From Flavobacterium cerinum (lineage in GTDB: Bacteria > Bacteroidota > Bacteroidia > Flavobacteriales > Flavobacteriaceae): a stretch of DNA of 64,000 nt. Below are positions 17,542-26,370 of this stretch, in pieces. Below the pieces are notes generated by a model. That model had not been told where the DNA came from and searched no databases. It worked only from the letters and a program-made list of their open reading frames with translations. Where the stretch lies: assembly GCF_004028155.1 (NCBI RefSeq), contig NZ_SBII01000001.1, forward strand, positions 496,001 to 560,000, written 5' to 3'. Each line of letters opens with the position of its first letter. Position 1 is the stretch's first letter. A program made the translations under genes and the position numbers.

Positions 17542-18726
17542 CTATTTAAAAGGACTGCGTTCTTTCCATTCCACTTTAGGATCGAAGTAAGGGAAAAGTT
17601 TTGCCATAAAATAATTCAGGATGGGGTTGGTGTGTTTTATCACACCATACACCTGTTCTGCAACAGCGCCTACAGAACTTTTTATTTCCATAGCTGAACG
17701 CGCGAAGATTACATGCGAAAATTGCTTTTTAATAGCATATCCTATCATATCATAAAGCATATTGAGGTACAGCATTTTTTCTTTTTGAATGCTGTCATCA
17801 TAGCCTAAAAAGTAGGTATCCATATCGTTGTTATTCTTTACAAGGGTATTGAATCCAACTAATTCACCATTGATAAAATAGCCGTAAAACAAAAAGTCAT
17901 CCTGAAGTTGCTGCTTGAATACCTCAAAATGGTTTTTAGGCAGGTGGAAGGTATTAAACGATGCATTTTGAGCAACCGTCATATACAGTTCATGTATTCG
18001 CTCCTGCTGCTGGTTTATTTCTTCTATCGTTAGTTTTCGCTTCTCAATTCCTTCTGCTTTTTTACGGGCACGATTGTATTGGGTGCGGTACTTGGTATTC
18101 ATATCGGCAAGATAGTCTTCGATAGAATGCCAGTTTTCCCGAATGTTGAAGATCATATTCGGTTGCGTACAAAATTGGTAGTAGTTTTTATACCCTACAG
18201 CTTTAAAGTTGGGCAGCTCGCTCTCATTAAAATCTTTAACAGCAAGCAGATTGACGTAAATGCATTTCTTCCTGTATTCCCGTTTTAATTGTTGTAATAC
18301 ATCTTCAAATAGTCGTAAAGCATCCTTTTCGGCAATAGCATCATTTAATAAGTAAGCATTTTGTCCGGTAAGAGTATTGTTGCCAATAACAATAATGTGC
18401 GATGAAAATTTTTTAAACAGATAATCTTTTAAGCAAAAGCTGTTCTTTTCTTCTACAAATGTATTAATACGCCTGAGGTTAATGTACTGGGCAAGTGCTA
18501 TACCGCAAAGAACGTTGTTGTTATACAATCCAATAAAATGGCATTGCATATTGTCGGGAGCGGCTTTTTCAAGCACAGCAAGGTAATAGCGCGAAAGAAA
18601 AACATTTTTTTCGGCAATTGTATCCCATTCTTCCGGCAGCTGTGCAGAAGAATTGTAAAGTGTATAAGACAGGTTATGCTTCAAGGTAAATAAAGTAAAA
18701 ATCTCCCGAAGGAGATTTTGTATCAT
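17542..18726 (-). CDS. GNAT/FemAB-like acyltransferase-fold protein
   Basis: A 394-residue soluble protein of uncertain function. The C-terminal part has a GNAT-like core, with FYGYFINGELVGFNTLVKN followed by DTYFLGYDDSIQ and a helix, as in FemAB-type or peptidogalycan-type acetyltransferases. The central Arg/Lys-rich segment (about 215-240) resembles the linker of these enzymes. I assign the fold from the pattern of strands only; the substrate is unknown. It is followed, upstream on the same strand, by the DUF1761 gene at a gap of 15 bases, so the two are probably co-transcribed. Confidence 0.6.
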   Translation of the reverse strand: MIQNLLREIFTLFTLKHNLSYTLYNSSAQLPEEWDTIAEKNVFLSRYYLAVLEKAAPDNMQCHFIGLYNNNVLCGIALAQYINLRRINTFVEEKNSFCLKDYLFKKFSSHIIVIGNNTLTGQNAYLLNDAIAEKDALRLFEDVLQQLKREYRKKCIYVNLLAVKDFNESELPNFKAVGYKNYYQFCTQPNMIFNIRENWHSIEDYLADMNTKYRTQYNRARKKAEGIEKRKLTIEEINQQQERIHELYMTVAQNASFNTFHLPKNHFEVFKQQLQDDFLFYGYFINGELVGFNTLVKNNNDMDTYFLGYDDSIQKEKMLYLNMLYDMIGYAIKKQFSHVIFARSAMEIKSSVGAVAEQVYGVIKHTNPILNYFMAKLFPYFDPKVEWKERSPFK

Positions 18727-18741
18727 TAATTTGCAAAGATA

Positions 18742-19224
18742 TTATTTCCATGCACAAACTATGCCACCCATTATAGTAAGACAAACGGTAAAGTAACCTG
18801 CATTGATAAGGATGTATCTCCAGCTTTTTCTTTCAAAAAGTGCATTGATGCCTACCATGGGTAATGCAAGGAAAAGTCCTGTCATAAAACCGTGAAGCAT
18901 TCCATGTTTAAAAGTTCTGTAAGCCTCTCCATAATCTGCCATGAAAGCGGCATAGGACGGTTTTGCTAAGGTTGGATCTGCTCCTATCATACCTAAAGCA
19001 CCATATTGATGGATAACGATTGGCTGTAGTATAAAGGCGATCAAAAATGAAAAAAAGAAAGTAAGCCCGAATACTTTAAACATATTAGAACCCTTTGCTT
19101 TTTCTTCGGTCATACCGGTTTCTTTCATCCAGATAGTACCAAAAACCTTAGGATTGTACCAGATAAAACCTATTGGCAATGTTACGAGTGCAGCTACAAG
19201 AACGGCTAAGAAATTGATTTCCAT
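18742..19224 (-). CDS. DUF1761 membrane protein
   Basis: A 160-residue integral membrane protein with four hydrophobic segments (about 5-25, 50-72, 108-128, 136-157). The start, with LPIGFIWYNPKVFGTIWM, is characteristic of DUF1761, a small family of unknown function. It lies directly upstream of the acyltransferase-like gene on the same strand. Confidence 0.88.
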   Translation of the reverse strand: MEINFLAVLVAALVTLPIGFIWYNPKVFGTIWMKETGMTEEKAKGSNMFKVFGLTFFFSFLIAFILQPIVIHQYGALGMIGADPTLAKPSYAAFMADYGEAYRTFKHGMLHGFMTGLFLALPMVGINALFERKSWRYILINAGYFTVCLTIMGGIVCAWK

Positions 19225-19298
19225 AATTTTGTTTTTTTGTTGCTTGGTGTAACAAAAGTATATTTTTTTATGAAGATAAATTTCAAATCCTCAAACAA

Positions 19299-19637
19299 TT
19301 ATGAGTTTGAGTTTATGAATTTGGTGAAGTTCCATAGTGATCTATTCTTAAGGTAGTTACTGTTGGTTTCCTCGGCGTAGGCTTCGCGTTCAAAGCTAAT
19401 ATTCCGGTATGCTTTGTTTTTGTTACGATAAGCGATAAGACGGAGTAAGTATTCGGCTACATACCAAATGTAAAAAGGGAGAATAAGCAGTTCTGCCTGC
19501 TGGCGCAGGTGTATTTTTTCATGGTTGATCAGTACGGCGTTTTCCTGAAGCTTTTTATCCCTAAGAAGGACAAATGGAAAAATAGCCATTGCTGTATAAC
19601 CTTTCGGGATTAAATATTTAGATGCAATTAGTATCAT
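19299..19637 (-). CDS. Minimal HExxH protein, possible membrane-associated metallopeptidase
   Basis: A short protein (112 residues) of unknown function. It has a clear zinc-peptidase-like motif, H39-E40-K-I-H43, followed by a hydrophobic helix (about residues 50-66) and a downstream FEREAYAEE segment (E83, E85) that could supply the third ligand of a gluzincin. The basic patch between them fits the cytoplasmic side of a membrane. It is much smaller than known peptidases of this type, so it may be a scaffold or relic. It diverges from the DUF5522 gene with only 28 bases between starts. Confidence 0.6.
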   Translation of the reverse strand: MILIASKYLIPKGYTAMAIFPFVLLRDKKLQENAVLINHEKIHLRQQAELLILPFYIWYVAEYLLRLIAYRNKNKAYRNISFEREAYAEETNSNYLKNRSLWNFTKFINSNS

Positions 19638-19665
19638 TAGATGTAAAGTTCATAAATTTGCGCAT

Positions 19666-19842
19666 ATGAGTGGGCATAATTCTGAAAATAAATTAATAGA
19701 AGGTGAAGATTATTACCTTACGCCGGAAGGCTATAAGGTATTCACCGAGAAATTTCATTTAAAACGCGGCTTTTGTTGTAAAAATGGCTGCCGCCACTGC
19801 CCGTATGGGTTTGATAAAAAAACTGGGACAAATAAAAAGTAA
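19666..19842 (+). CDS. DUF5522 cysteine-rich small protein
   Basis: A 58-residue protein whose C-terminal half reads YKVFTEKFHLKRGFCCKNG followed by CRHCPYGF, the signature of DUF5522. Four cysteines (CCx3CxxC) suggest a metal or Fe-S site. The start is the ATG at 19666; TAAATTTG (19653-19660), matching the Bacteroidota -7 element, lies 5 bases ahead, so the mRNA may have almost no leader. Function is unknown; the family is widespread in Bacteroidota. Confidence 0.88.
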   Translation: MSGHNSENKLIEGEDYYLTPEGYKVFTEKFHLKRGFCCKNGCRHCPYGFDKKTGTNKK

Positions 19843-19909
19843 ACAGAGTAAGTAGTGAGCAGGCTAATAGGCCTGAACACTAAGCACTGTGAACCGAACA
19901 CTATACTAT

Positions 19910-21898
19910 ATGACATTTAAAGAGCAAATACAGGAAGGGATTCCTTCTATTTTACCGCAGCCTAAGCCTTATGAATTGGACATTAATCATGCTCCAAAAC
20001 GAAAAGAAATACTTAGTGCCGACGAGAAAAAACTGGCACTGCGCAATGCGCTTCGTTATTTTGAACCGAAGGACCATAAGGAACTGATAAAAGAATTTTC
20101 GGAAGAATTAGAAACATATGGGCGTATTTATATGTACCGCCTTCGTCCGGATTATAAAATGTATGCAAGGCCAATCGATGAGTACCCAGGAAAATCAGAT
20201 CAGGCTAAAGCGATCATGCTTATGATTCAGAATAACCTGGATTATGCAGTAGCGCAGCATCCTCACGAATTAATTACCTATGGAGGTAACGGTGCCGTGT
20301 TTCAAAACTGGGCACAGTACAGGCTTACGATGAAATACCTTAGCGAAATGACCGATGAGCAAACGCTTACCATGTACTCAGGTCACCCAATGGGATTATT
20401 TCCATCGCATAAGGAAGCGCCAAGAGTAGTGGTTACTAACGGTATGATGATACCTAATTATTCTAAACCGGATGATTGGGAAAAATTCAATGCATTAGGT
20501 GTGTCGCAATACGGTCAGATGACGGCAGGTAGTTATATGTATATCGGTCCGCAGGGAATCGTGCACGGTACTACTATTACCGTATTGAACGGAGGAAGAA
20601 AGATAGCTAAGAACGGTGAAGGACTGGAAGGCAAAGTATTTGTAACTTCAGGTCTTGGTGGTATGAGTGGTGCTCAGCCTAAAGCAGGTAACATTGCCGG
20701 CTGTATTACCGTTTGTGCCGAAGTAAACCCTAAAGCAGTACACACACGTCATTCTCAGGGATGGGTAGACGAGGTAATGACCGATTTACCTTCATTGGTA
20801 GAAAGAGTTAAAAAAGCCAAAGCCGGTAAAGAAGTTGTTTCTATAGCTTACCAGGGTAACGTGGTAGACGTATGGGAAGAATTTGACAAACAAGATATCT
20901 ATATCGACTTGGGTAGTGACCAGACTTCGCTTCACAATCCGTGGGCAGGTGGTTATTATCCGGTTGCAATAAGCCTTGAAGAGGCGAATCAGCTTATGGC
21001 TGATAATCCTGAACTGTTTAAAGAAAAAGTACAGGAAACACTACGCAGACATGCAGCAGCTGTAAATAAACACACAGCAAAAGGAACCTATTTCTTTGAT
21101 TATGGAAATGCTTTTTTATTAGAAGCATCACGTGCAGGAGCAGATATTATGGCAGCAGACGGTATTAATTTCAGGTACCCAAGCTATGTACAGGATATTA
21201 TGGGACCTATGTGCTTTGATTATGGTTTCGGGCCGTTCCGTTGGGTATGTGCTTCAGGAAAACCGGAAGATTTAGCTAAGACCGATGCTATTGCAGCAGC
21301 GGTACTGGAAGAAATGGCGAAAACGGCTCCTGTTGAGATAAAGCAGCAAATGCAGGACAATATAAAATGGATACAGGGCGCGCAGGAGAACAAGCTTGTA
21401 GTGGGTTCTCAGGCACGTATATTATATGCCGATGCACAGGGAAGAATTAATATTGCCGAAGCTTTTAATAAGGCTATTGCCAATGGAGAGATCGGGCTTG
21501 TGGTATTGGGCCGTGACCACCACGATGTATCCGGTACAGATTCTCCGTATCGTGAAACATCTAACATTTATGACGGTTCACGTTTTACGGCCGATATGGC
21601 AATACACAACGTTATTGGAGATAGTTTCCGTGGTGCAACTTGGGTAAGTATCCATAATGGTGGAGGCGTAGGTTGGGGAGAGGTTATTAATGGCGGATTT
21701 GGTATGGTTCTTGATGGTTCTAAAGAGGCGTCAAGACGTTTAGAATCAATGCTTTTCTGGGATGTTAATAACGGTATTTCAAGAAGAAGCTGGGCAAGGA
21801 ATGAAGAAGCAATTTTTGCAATAAAAAGAGCGATGGAAAATCAGCCGCTTCTAAAGGTTACTTTGCCAAATATAGTTGACGACGCTTTACTAGGTTGA
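19910..21898 (+). CDS. hutU: Urocanate hydratase (large form)
   Basis: Converts urocanate to imidazolonepropionate, the second step of histidine degradation, with NAD as a bound cofactor. The 662-residue protein carries the NAD-binding glycine-rich segment GLGGMSGAQPKAGN and the active-site region FGPFRWVCASG with catalytic Cys447. It is about 100 residues longer than the usual bacterial HutU (around 555), like the eukaryotic-type form. I chose the ATG at 19910 (MTFKEQIQEG); an in-frame GTG at 19889 gives only unrelated residues. No hutH, hutI or hutG is in the window, so the rest of the pathway must be elsewhere. Confidence 0.95.
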   Translation: MTFKEQIQEGIPSILPQPKPYELDINHAPKRKEILSADEKKLALRNALRYFEPKDHKELIKEFSEELETYGRIYMYRLRPDYKMYARPIDEYPGKSDQAKAIMLMIQNNLDYAVAQHPHELITYGGNGAVFQNWAQYRLTMKYLSEMTDEQTLTMYSGHPMGLFPSHKEAPRVVVTNGMMIPNYSKPDDWEKFNALGVSQYGQMTAGSYMYIGPQGIVHGTTITVLNGGRKIAKNGEGLEGKVFVTSGLGGMSGAQPKAGNIAGCITVCAEVNPKAVHTRHSQGWVDEVMTDLPSLVERVKKAKAGKEVVSIAYQGNVVDVWEEFDKQDIYIDLGSDQTSLHNPWAGGYYPVAISLEEANQLMADNPELFKEKVQETLRRHAAAVNKHTAKGTYFFDYGNAFLLEASRAGADIMAADGINFRYPSYVQDIMGPMCFDYGFGPFRWVCASGKPEDLAKTDAIAAAVLEEMAKTAPVEIKQQMQDNIKWIQGAQENKLVVGSQARILYADAQGRINIAEAFNKAIANGEIGLVVLGRDHHDVSGTDSPYRETSNIYDGSRFTADMAIHNVIGDSFRGATWVSIHNGGGVGWGEVINGGFGMVLDGSKEASRRLESMLFWDVNNGISRRSWARNEEAIFAIKRAMENQPLLKVTLPNIVDDALLG

Positions 21899-21964
21899 TA
21901 ATTAGAAGAGGGTTAATTGTCAACATTTATTATCTTTAATATGAACGATTAACTTTTTGTGATT

Positions 21965-22513
21965 ATGAAAACTATAAAATTGCTATCGGTACTATTTGTT
22001 ACAGCTATCATGGCTTCGTGCAGCTCTATCAGGGTTGTGTCAGACTATGATGACAGTGTTGATTTTAGCCAGTATAAAACCTATGGCTATTTTAAAGAAG
22101 GAATAGATAAAGCAGAGATATCTGATCTTGATAAGAAAAGGATATTAAAAGCTATAGAAACTGAACTCCAAAATAAAGGTTTTACCAAAAGTGATAACCC
22201 AACTTTACTGGTGAATATATTCACCAAAGCTACACAGCAGGTAGATGTTAATCAGTGGAATAATGGTTTCGGATGGGGCTATGGTTACGGCTATGGTTGG
22301 GGTCCCGGTTTTTGGGGAGGCAGTTATACATCAGTTAGCACATCTACCGAAGGTACGCTTTACATAGATCTTATAGATGTGAATAAAAAAGAACTGGTTT
22401 GGCAGGGAGTAGGTACAGGAGTACTGACTTTAGACCGCGAAAGAAAACAGGAACGAATCAATGAATTCGTGACTGAGATCATGAAGCAGTTCCCGCCACA
22501 GAAGAAGAAATAA
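21965..22513 (+). CDS. DUF4136 lipoprotein
   Basis: A 182-residue exported lipoprotein of unknown function. The lipobox is IMASC (Cys19). The family pattern is visible in DFSQYKTYGYF near the N-terminus, in the strand NPTLLVNIFTKA, and in the segment GTLYIDLIDVNKKELVWQG. A Gly/Tyr/Trp-rich stretch (GYGYGYGWGPGFWGG) at about residues 101-117 is an unusually aromatic insertion. The start is the ATG at 21965; a GTG two codons earlier is less likely. Confidence 0.9.
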   Translation: MKTIKLLSVLFVTAIMASCSSIRVVSDYDDSVDFSQYKTYGYFKEGIDKAEISDLDKKRILKAIETELQNKGFTKSDNPTLLVNIFTKATQQVDVNQWNNGFGWGYGYGYGWGPGFWGGSYTSVSTSTEGTLYIDLIDVNKKELVWQGVGTGVLTLDRERKQERINEFVTEIMKQFPPQKKK

Positions 22514-22518
22514 AAAAA

Positions 22519-22551
22519 AGTAAAAGGCTCCATATCAATGGAGCTTTTTTT
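22519..22551 (+). terminator. Terminator after the DUF4136 gene
   Basis: AAAAGGCTCCAT, loop ATCA, ATGGAGC and a T7 run; one G-T wobble in the stem. Confidence 0.85.
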
Positions 22552-22669
22552 ATGGGATATTATTTTAAAAAAAATAATGATCCTATTACATACTAAAACC
22601 AATAACTATTGAGTTTAATATATACTGTTTTAATCAATTGTTATTTCAATTATTACTTTGTTTCTGTTG

Positions 22670-22695
22670 AGCCATGGTGAAAACCATGGCTTTTG
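22670..22695 (+). terminator. Stand-alone hairpin upstream of the hydroxylase gene
   Basis: A perfect 9-bp stem AGCCATGGT / ACCATGGCT closed by a GAAA tetraloop, followed by TTTTG. No gene ends just before it, so it is either a second terminator or a leader or sRNA 3' end. Confidence 0.45.
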
Positions 22696-22776
22696 CGTTG
22701 TAATAATCAGGTTGGTTAATATTTAACTTGTAGCATAAAATCCCTTTATTTAAAATATATATTTTATGGTTTAGGA

Positions 22777-22803
22777 TTGTTAAATGAGAATTTCGTAATT
22801 TTA
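22777..22803 (+). promoter_or_regulatory. Possible promoter of the hydroxylase gene
   Basis: TTG at 22777-22779, 16 bases, TAATTTTA at 22796-22803 (one mismatch to TAnnTTTG), 24 bases before the ATG. Confidence 0.4.
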
Positions 22804-22827
22804 CGATGTAAATAACGTTTATAAAAA

Positions 22828-24588
22828 ATGAATGCACCTATTGAAAGTAATCCGCTAATTGAAAGATTACCGAAACACTTAAAGCAGTTTATAAAGCCTC
22901 AGGATTATAATGACTATACGCCTATAAATCAGGCGGTATGGCGTTATGTAATGCGCAAAAATGTTGATTATCTTAGCAGGGTAGCGCACAGTTCTTATCT
23001 TGAAGGACTTAAAAAAACAGGCATTGAGGTAGATAATATTCCAAGCATGTATGGCATGAACAGGATATTACAGGAGATAGGATGGGCAGCAGTAGCTGTA
23101 GACGGTTTTATTCCGCCTAACGCATTCATGGAATTCCAGGCTTATAATGTGCTTGTTATCGCATCAGACATCCGTCAGTTAGAACATATTGAATATACTC
23201 CGGCTCCGGATATTATTCATGAAGGGGCAGGGCATGCCCCTATCATTGCGAACCCGGAATATGCTGAGTACCTGAGACGTTTTGGAGAAATTGGCTGTAA
23301 AGCAATATCTTCTTCAAGAGACTATGAAATATACGAAGCAATACGACTGTTGTCTATCTTAAAAGAAGCTGAGGGTACACCACAGGCTGAAATTGATGCG
23401 ATAGAAAAACGTGTTGAAGACCTGCAGAATGAAGTTGTAGAACCCTCTGAAATGGCACTTATCCGTAACCTGCACTGGTGGACGGTAGAGTATGGTCTTA
23501 TCGGAACGGTTGAAGATCCTAAAATATATGGTGCCGGATTACTTTCATCTATTGGTGAAAGCGCCTGGTGTATGACTGATAATGTAAAAAAAGCACCTTA
23601 CGATATTGAAGCGGCTTACCAAGGTTTTGATATTACAAAACCACAGCCACAGCTATTTGTTACACCTGATTTTGCACATTTAAATCTTGTTTTAGAAGAG
23701 TTCGCCAATAAAATGGCACTGCGTACCGGAGGTCTTTCCGGTCTGGAGAAACTGATAAAATCGAAAGCCCTTGGTACTATCGAATTAAGTACTGGTATAC
23801 AGGTTTCGGGAGTATTTACGAATGTGATTGAAAATGGAGGCAAACCGGTGTATGTGCAAACAACAGGTAAAACGGCTTTATCATATAGAGAAAAAGAACT
23901 TGTAGGTCATGGTACAATTTATCATTCTGAAGGTTTTGGAAGCCCAATTGGAAAACTTAAAGGGATTAATCTTTCTATAGAAGATATGAGTCCGAGGGAT
24001 CTTATTGCTTATGCTATTTATGAAGGAGAAAGAGTAACCCTTGAGTTTGAAGGTAATATTACTGTGAGTGGCGTGATTATTACGGGTACAAGAAATATTC
24101 AGGGTAAGATAATTATCATCAGCTTTAAAGACTGTACCGTTACACATAATGATACCGTGTTGTTCCAGCCGGAATGGGGTAATTATGATATGGCTGTTGG
24201 TAAAAAAGTACTTTCTGCTTTCTCAGGACCTGCAGATATCAATAGTTTTGACCTGATAACACACGTACCATCAAGTAAAACCATCAAAGCTGTAAAATCA
24301 CCGGAAAGAGAAGAACTGGAAGGTCTTTACAAAAACATAAGAAGCATAAGAGAAGGAAAAGGTGAAACAATGAGTATTGCAGATACTTTCGCGATGCTAA
24401 AAGAGAAACATTCAAATGACTGGCTGCTTTCGGTAGAAATTACAGAACAGCTTCATAAAGATAATAGCCAGGGATTATTGCAGGAAGTTATGCTGCACCT
24501 GGATGCCGTTAAAAAGAACCGCCCAAATGTGGCGCATTTAATAGAGGGCGGATTAGAACTTATATTTGAAAAAGAGAAGATTTCTTAA
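22828..24588 (+). CDS. phhA: Aromatic amino acid (phenylalanine) hydroxylase with C-terminal extension
   Basis: A tetrahydropterin- and non-heme-iron-dependent hydroxylase, most likely converting phenylalanine to tyrosine. The catalytic domain fills about residues 30-300. The iron ligands are H131 and H136 in PDIIHEGAGHAP, and E221 in LHWWTVEYG. There is no N-terminal ACT domain. Typical bacterial PhhA has under 300 residues; this protein has 586. The extra 280 residues start near LSGLEKLIKSKALGTIE, contain beta-rich sequence (about 320-470) and a helical end, and match nothing I know. Substrate choice between Phe, Tyr and Trp cannot be fixed from sequence alone. Confidence 0.9.
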   Translation: MNAPIESNPLIERLPKHLKQFIKPQDYNDYTPINQAVWRYVMRKNVDYLSRVAHSSYLEGLKKTGIEVDNIPSMYGMNRILQEIGWAAVAVDGFIPPNAFMEFQAYNVLVIASDIRQLEHIEYTPAPDIIHEGAGHAPIIANPEYAEYLRRFGEIGCKAISSSRDYEIYEAIRLLSILKEAEGTPQAEIDAIEKRVEDLQNEVVEPSEMALIRNLHWWTVEYGLIGTVEDPKIYGAGLLSSIGESAWCMTDNVKKAPYDIEAAYQGFDITKPQPQLFVTPDFAHLNLVLEEFANKMALRTGGLSGLEKLIKSKALGTIELSTGIQVSGVFTNVIENGGKPVYVQTTGKTALSYREKELVGHGTIYHSEGFGSPIGKLKGINLSIEDMSPRDLIAYAIYEGERVTLEFEGNITVSGVIITGTRNIQGKIIIISFKDCTVTHNDTVLFQPEWGNYDMAVGKKVLSAFSGPADINSFDLITHVPSSKTIKAVKSPEREELEGLYKNIRSIREGKGETMSIADTFAMLKEKHSNDWLLSVEITEQLHKDNSQGLLQEVMLHLDAVKKNRPNVAHLIEGGLELIFEKEKIS

Positions 24589-24593
24589 TCTTG

Positions 24594-24624
24594 AAAAAGA
24601 GCGCTTTAAGCGCTCTTTTTTTAT
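24594..24624. terminator. Bidirectional terminator between hydroxylase and DUF4230 genes
   Basis: AAAAAGAGCGCTT / AAGCGCTCTTTTTTT, near-perfect inverted repeat with A and T runs at both ends between convergent genes. Confidence 0.9.
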
Positions 24625-25236
24625 TTATAGAAGTACATTGTTTATCGATTTGTCATCTACCGTTTCACCATTATACTGAAGTTTCCAGCCCATAGTATTG
24701 GTAAGGATAAGTATTTTTGAAAGCTCGCTTAACAATCTGTTTTGTGCATTCGATTTTAATGAAGATTTCTCTATCTTTTTAGCAAGGTTCTCTTTTACCG
24801 TTTTGTTTATTTTGTTATAGTCTTCACCTGAGAACTCATTAAATCCGTTTTGTTGTACGTCATAAAACTTAAGATCCGGACTTATTTTTATTTCTTCTTT
24901 TGGGATGTTTTCAATGGTAATGGTTTTAGACGCTTCATCAATATCATATTCAATCTTACTCAGGTCGTAGCTCACGGTAACATCGGCATTTACTATTACA
25001 AGTGCTTTCTTCTCAAAAGAGATCATGTCCAGGAAATACTTTTGCTGGTCTTTGTAGGTTAGTACTTCAGAGAAATGTCCTTCTGTAACCACAAGCTTAC
25101 CTACGTTTTTTATCTGTTCCTGTATAAGTGCCGTTTCTTCAATCTGGCTGGTACTGTCTTTTTTGAATTCGCAAAAGCGAAAAGCAAGAAAAATTACAAG
25201 CAGTGCACCGGCACCAATGAGTATTTTGCGCGTCAT
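24625..25236 (-). CDS. DUF4230 membrane-anchored protein
   Basis: A 203-residue protein of unknown function. An N-terminal hydrophobic anchor (about 4-21) is followed by an extracytoplasmic domain. The DUF4230 pattern is seen in VGKLVVTEGHFSEVLTY, DVTVSYDLSKIEYDID and TITIENIPKEEIKI, and in the C-terminal helix ending LLSELSKILILTNTMGW. Related bacterial proteins are poorly characterised. It converges with the hydroxylase gene. Confidence 0.88.
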   Translation of the reverse strand: MTRKILIGAGALLVIFLAFRFCEFKKDSTSQIEETALIQEQIKNVGKLVVTEGHFSEVLTYKDQQKYFLDMISFEKKALVIVNADVTVSYDLSKIEYDIDEASKTITIENIPKEEIKISPDLKFYDVQQNGFNEFSGEDYNKINKTVKENLAKKIEKSSLKSNAQNRLLSELSKILILTNTMGWKLQYNGETVDDKSINNVLL

Positions 25237-25330
25237 TTTTTTATTTTAAAAGTAAGAATAAATTATAAGGGGTACTGTTATAGCGGCCTTAAAATAATTG
25301 GAAAAGTGAAGTATATATCCGTTGTTTATT

Positions 25331-26287
25331 TTAAAATGTAATATGAGGGTGAAGCTTTTGCAGTACAGTGATCTTATCATTGAGTTTTGATAAGAATGCC
25401 AGGTGCTGTTGTGAGTCCGGATTAAAAGAGCGATGCGTTAATCCTTTCTGTATGCTGTCTGCGAGCTTCATTGTTTCCTGTGCTTGAGAAGTGATGGAAG
25501 ATTCGGTAAAACGCTTCCAAATGTAATTTATAGCTGTCTGATTAGGGTGTATCATATCTTCTGTGTAAAAGCGGTAATCACGAAGTTCATCCATCATGAT
25601 TTCATACGATGGAAAATAATAAGTATTCAGTATTTGTTCCTTATTGTTTATCGTTTCCTGCAGCGCAGCTATAAGGTTAGCCTTGCTCCATTGGTTCTCC
25701 ACATATCCGTCTTTTATATGACGAACAGGGGACACCGTAAAAATGAGTTGAACTGATGAGTTTATCTTATGAACCAGATTTATGATACGCTGTAAGCTTT
25801 GTTGTATAGCATCTACTGTGAGCAGTTCTTTGGTAAATTGTTTCTGTGGTACTTTATGGCAGTTGGCAACAAGATCGCCTGATGCAGTATTACGGTATAC
25901 CCATGCAGTACCCAATGTAATTATAAGATGAGTTGCCTCTTTTAATTGGGTGTTAGCTAATGCTACAGCACTGTTTAAATTTAAAAGCAGCATTTCTTTA
26001 TCAGGATGGCTAAGGTCGGAATGTGCATCAAAACTATGCCAGCGTTCGTTGTGGTAAAAAATATCAGCTTCGGTGAACTCTTTTTTATGTATGGCAAAGC
26101 CAATGAATTTTTCCAATGCTTCCGGATGGAAAAGTATCCCAAAAGGATTGGTAGTATTCCTGAACTTAAAGTAATCAAATTTTTGCCCGATGTTCACGGC
26201 AAAACATGAACCCAAAGACACTATTACCGAATTATAATCGATAGGTGTTACATTGTTTGAAACAGGTATTTGGGTTCTGAACTGCAT
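25331..26287 (-). CDS. GSCFA domain protein
   Basis: A 318-residue protein with the diagnostic GSCFA motif in VSLGSCFAVNIGQKF (Ser/Cys near residue 32). The family is related to SGNH/GDSL hydrolases; the GxS element here, the ITLGTAWVY block and the late DMIHPNQ segment (Asp and His of a catalytic triad) fit that fold. A hydrolase acting on an acylated or glycan substrate is plausible but unproven. There is no signal peptide. Directly upstream is the terminator of the decayed lipoprotein gene. Confidence 0.85.
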   Translation of the reverse strand: MQFRTQIPVSNNVTPIDYNSVIVSLGSCFAVNIGQKFDYFKFRNTTNPFGILFHPEALEKFIGFAIHKKEFTEADIFYHNERWHSFDAHSDLSHPDKEMLLLNLNSAVALANTQLKEATHLIITLGTAWVYRNTASGDLVANCHKVPQKQFTKELLTVDAIQQSLQRIINLVHKINSSVQLIFTVSPVRHIKDGYVENQWSKANLIAALQETINNKEQILNTYYFPSYEIMMDELRDYRFYTEDMIHPNQTAINYIWKRFTESSITSQAQETMKLADSIQKGLTHRSFNPDSQQHLAFLSKLNDKITVLQKLHPHITF

Positions 26288-26317
26288 TTTTTGTTGTTTT
26301 GGAATAGGTCATAAAAG

Positions 26318-26350
26318 AAAACCCAAATACAAATATAGCATTTGGGTTTT
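26318..26350 (-). terminator. Terminator of the first lipoprotein paralogue
   Basis: An 11-bp stem AAAACCCAAAT / ATTTGGGTTTT around an 11-base AT-rich loop. The whole 33-base element is identical, except for one base, to the element at 27976-28008. Confidence 0.8.
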
Positions 26351-26370
26351 TAATTGTATTCCTTTAAGTG

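Larger units (their letters stand above)
22514..22827. other. 314-base intergenic region with two hairpins
   Basis: It holds the terminator of the DUF4136 gene (22519-22551), a second stand-alone hairpin (22670-22691) and the promoter of the aromatic amino acid hydroxylase gene (22777-22803). A minus-strand open frame covering most of it (22646-22837) would encode an Asn/Ile/Leu-rich peptide without recognisable features; I do not regard it as a gene. Confidence 0.6.

Noticed and set aside
22646..22837. Minus-strand open frame upstream of the hydroxylase gene
   Set aside because: Low-complexity composition, overlaps the hydroxylase start and the hairpin, no domain.
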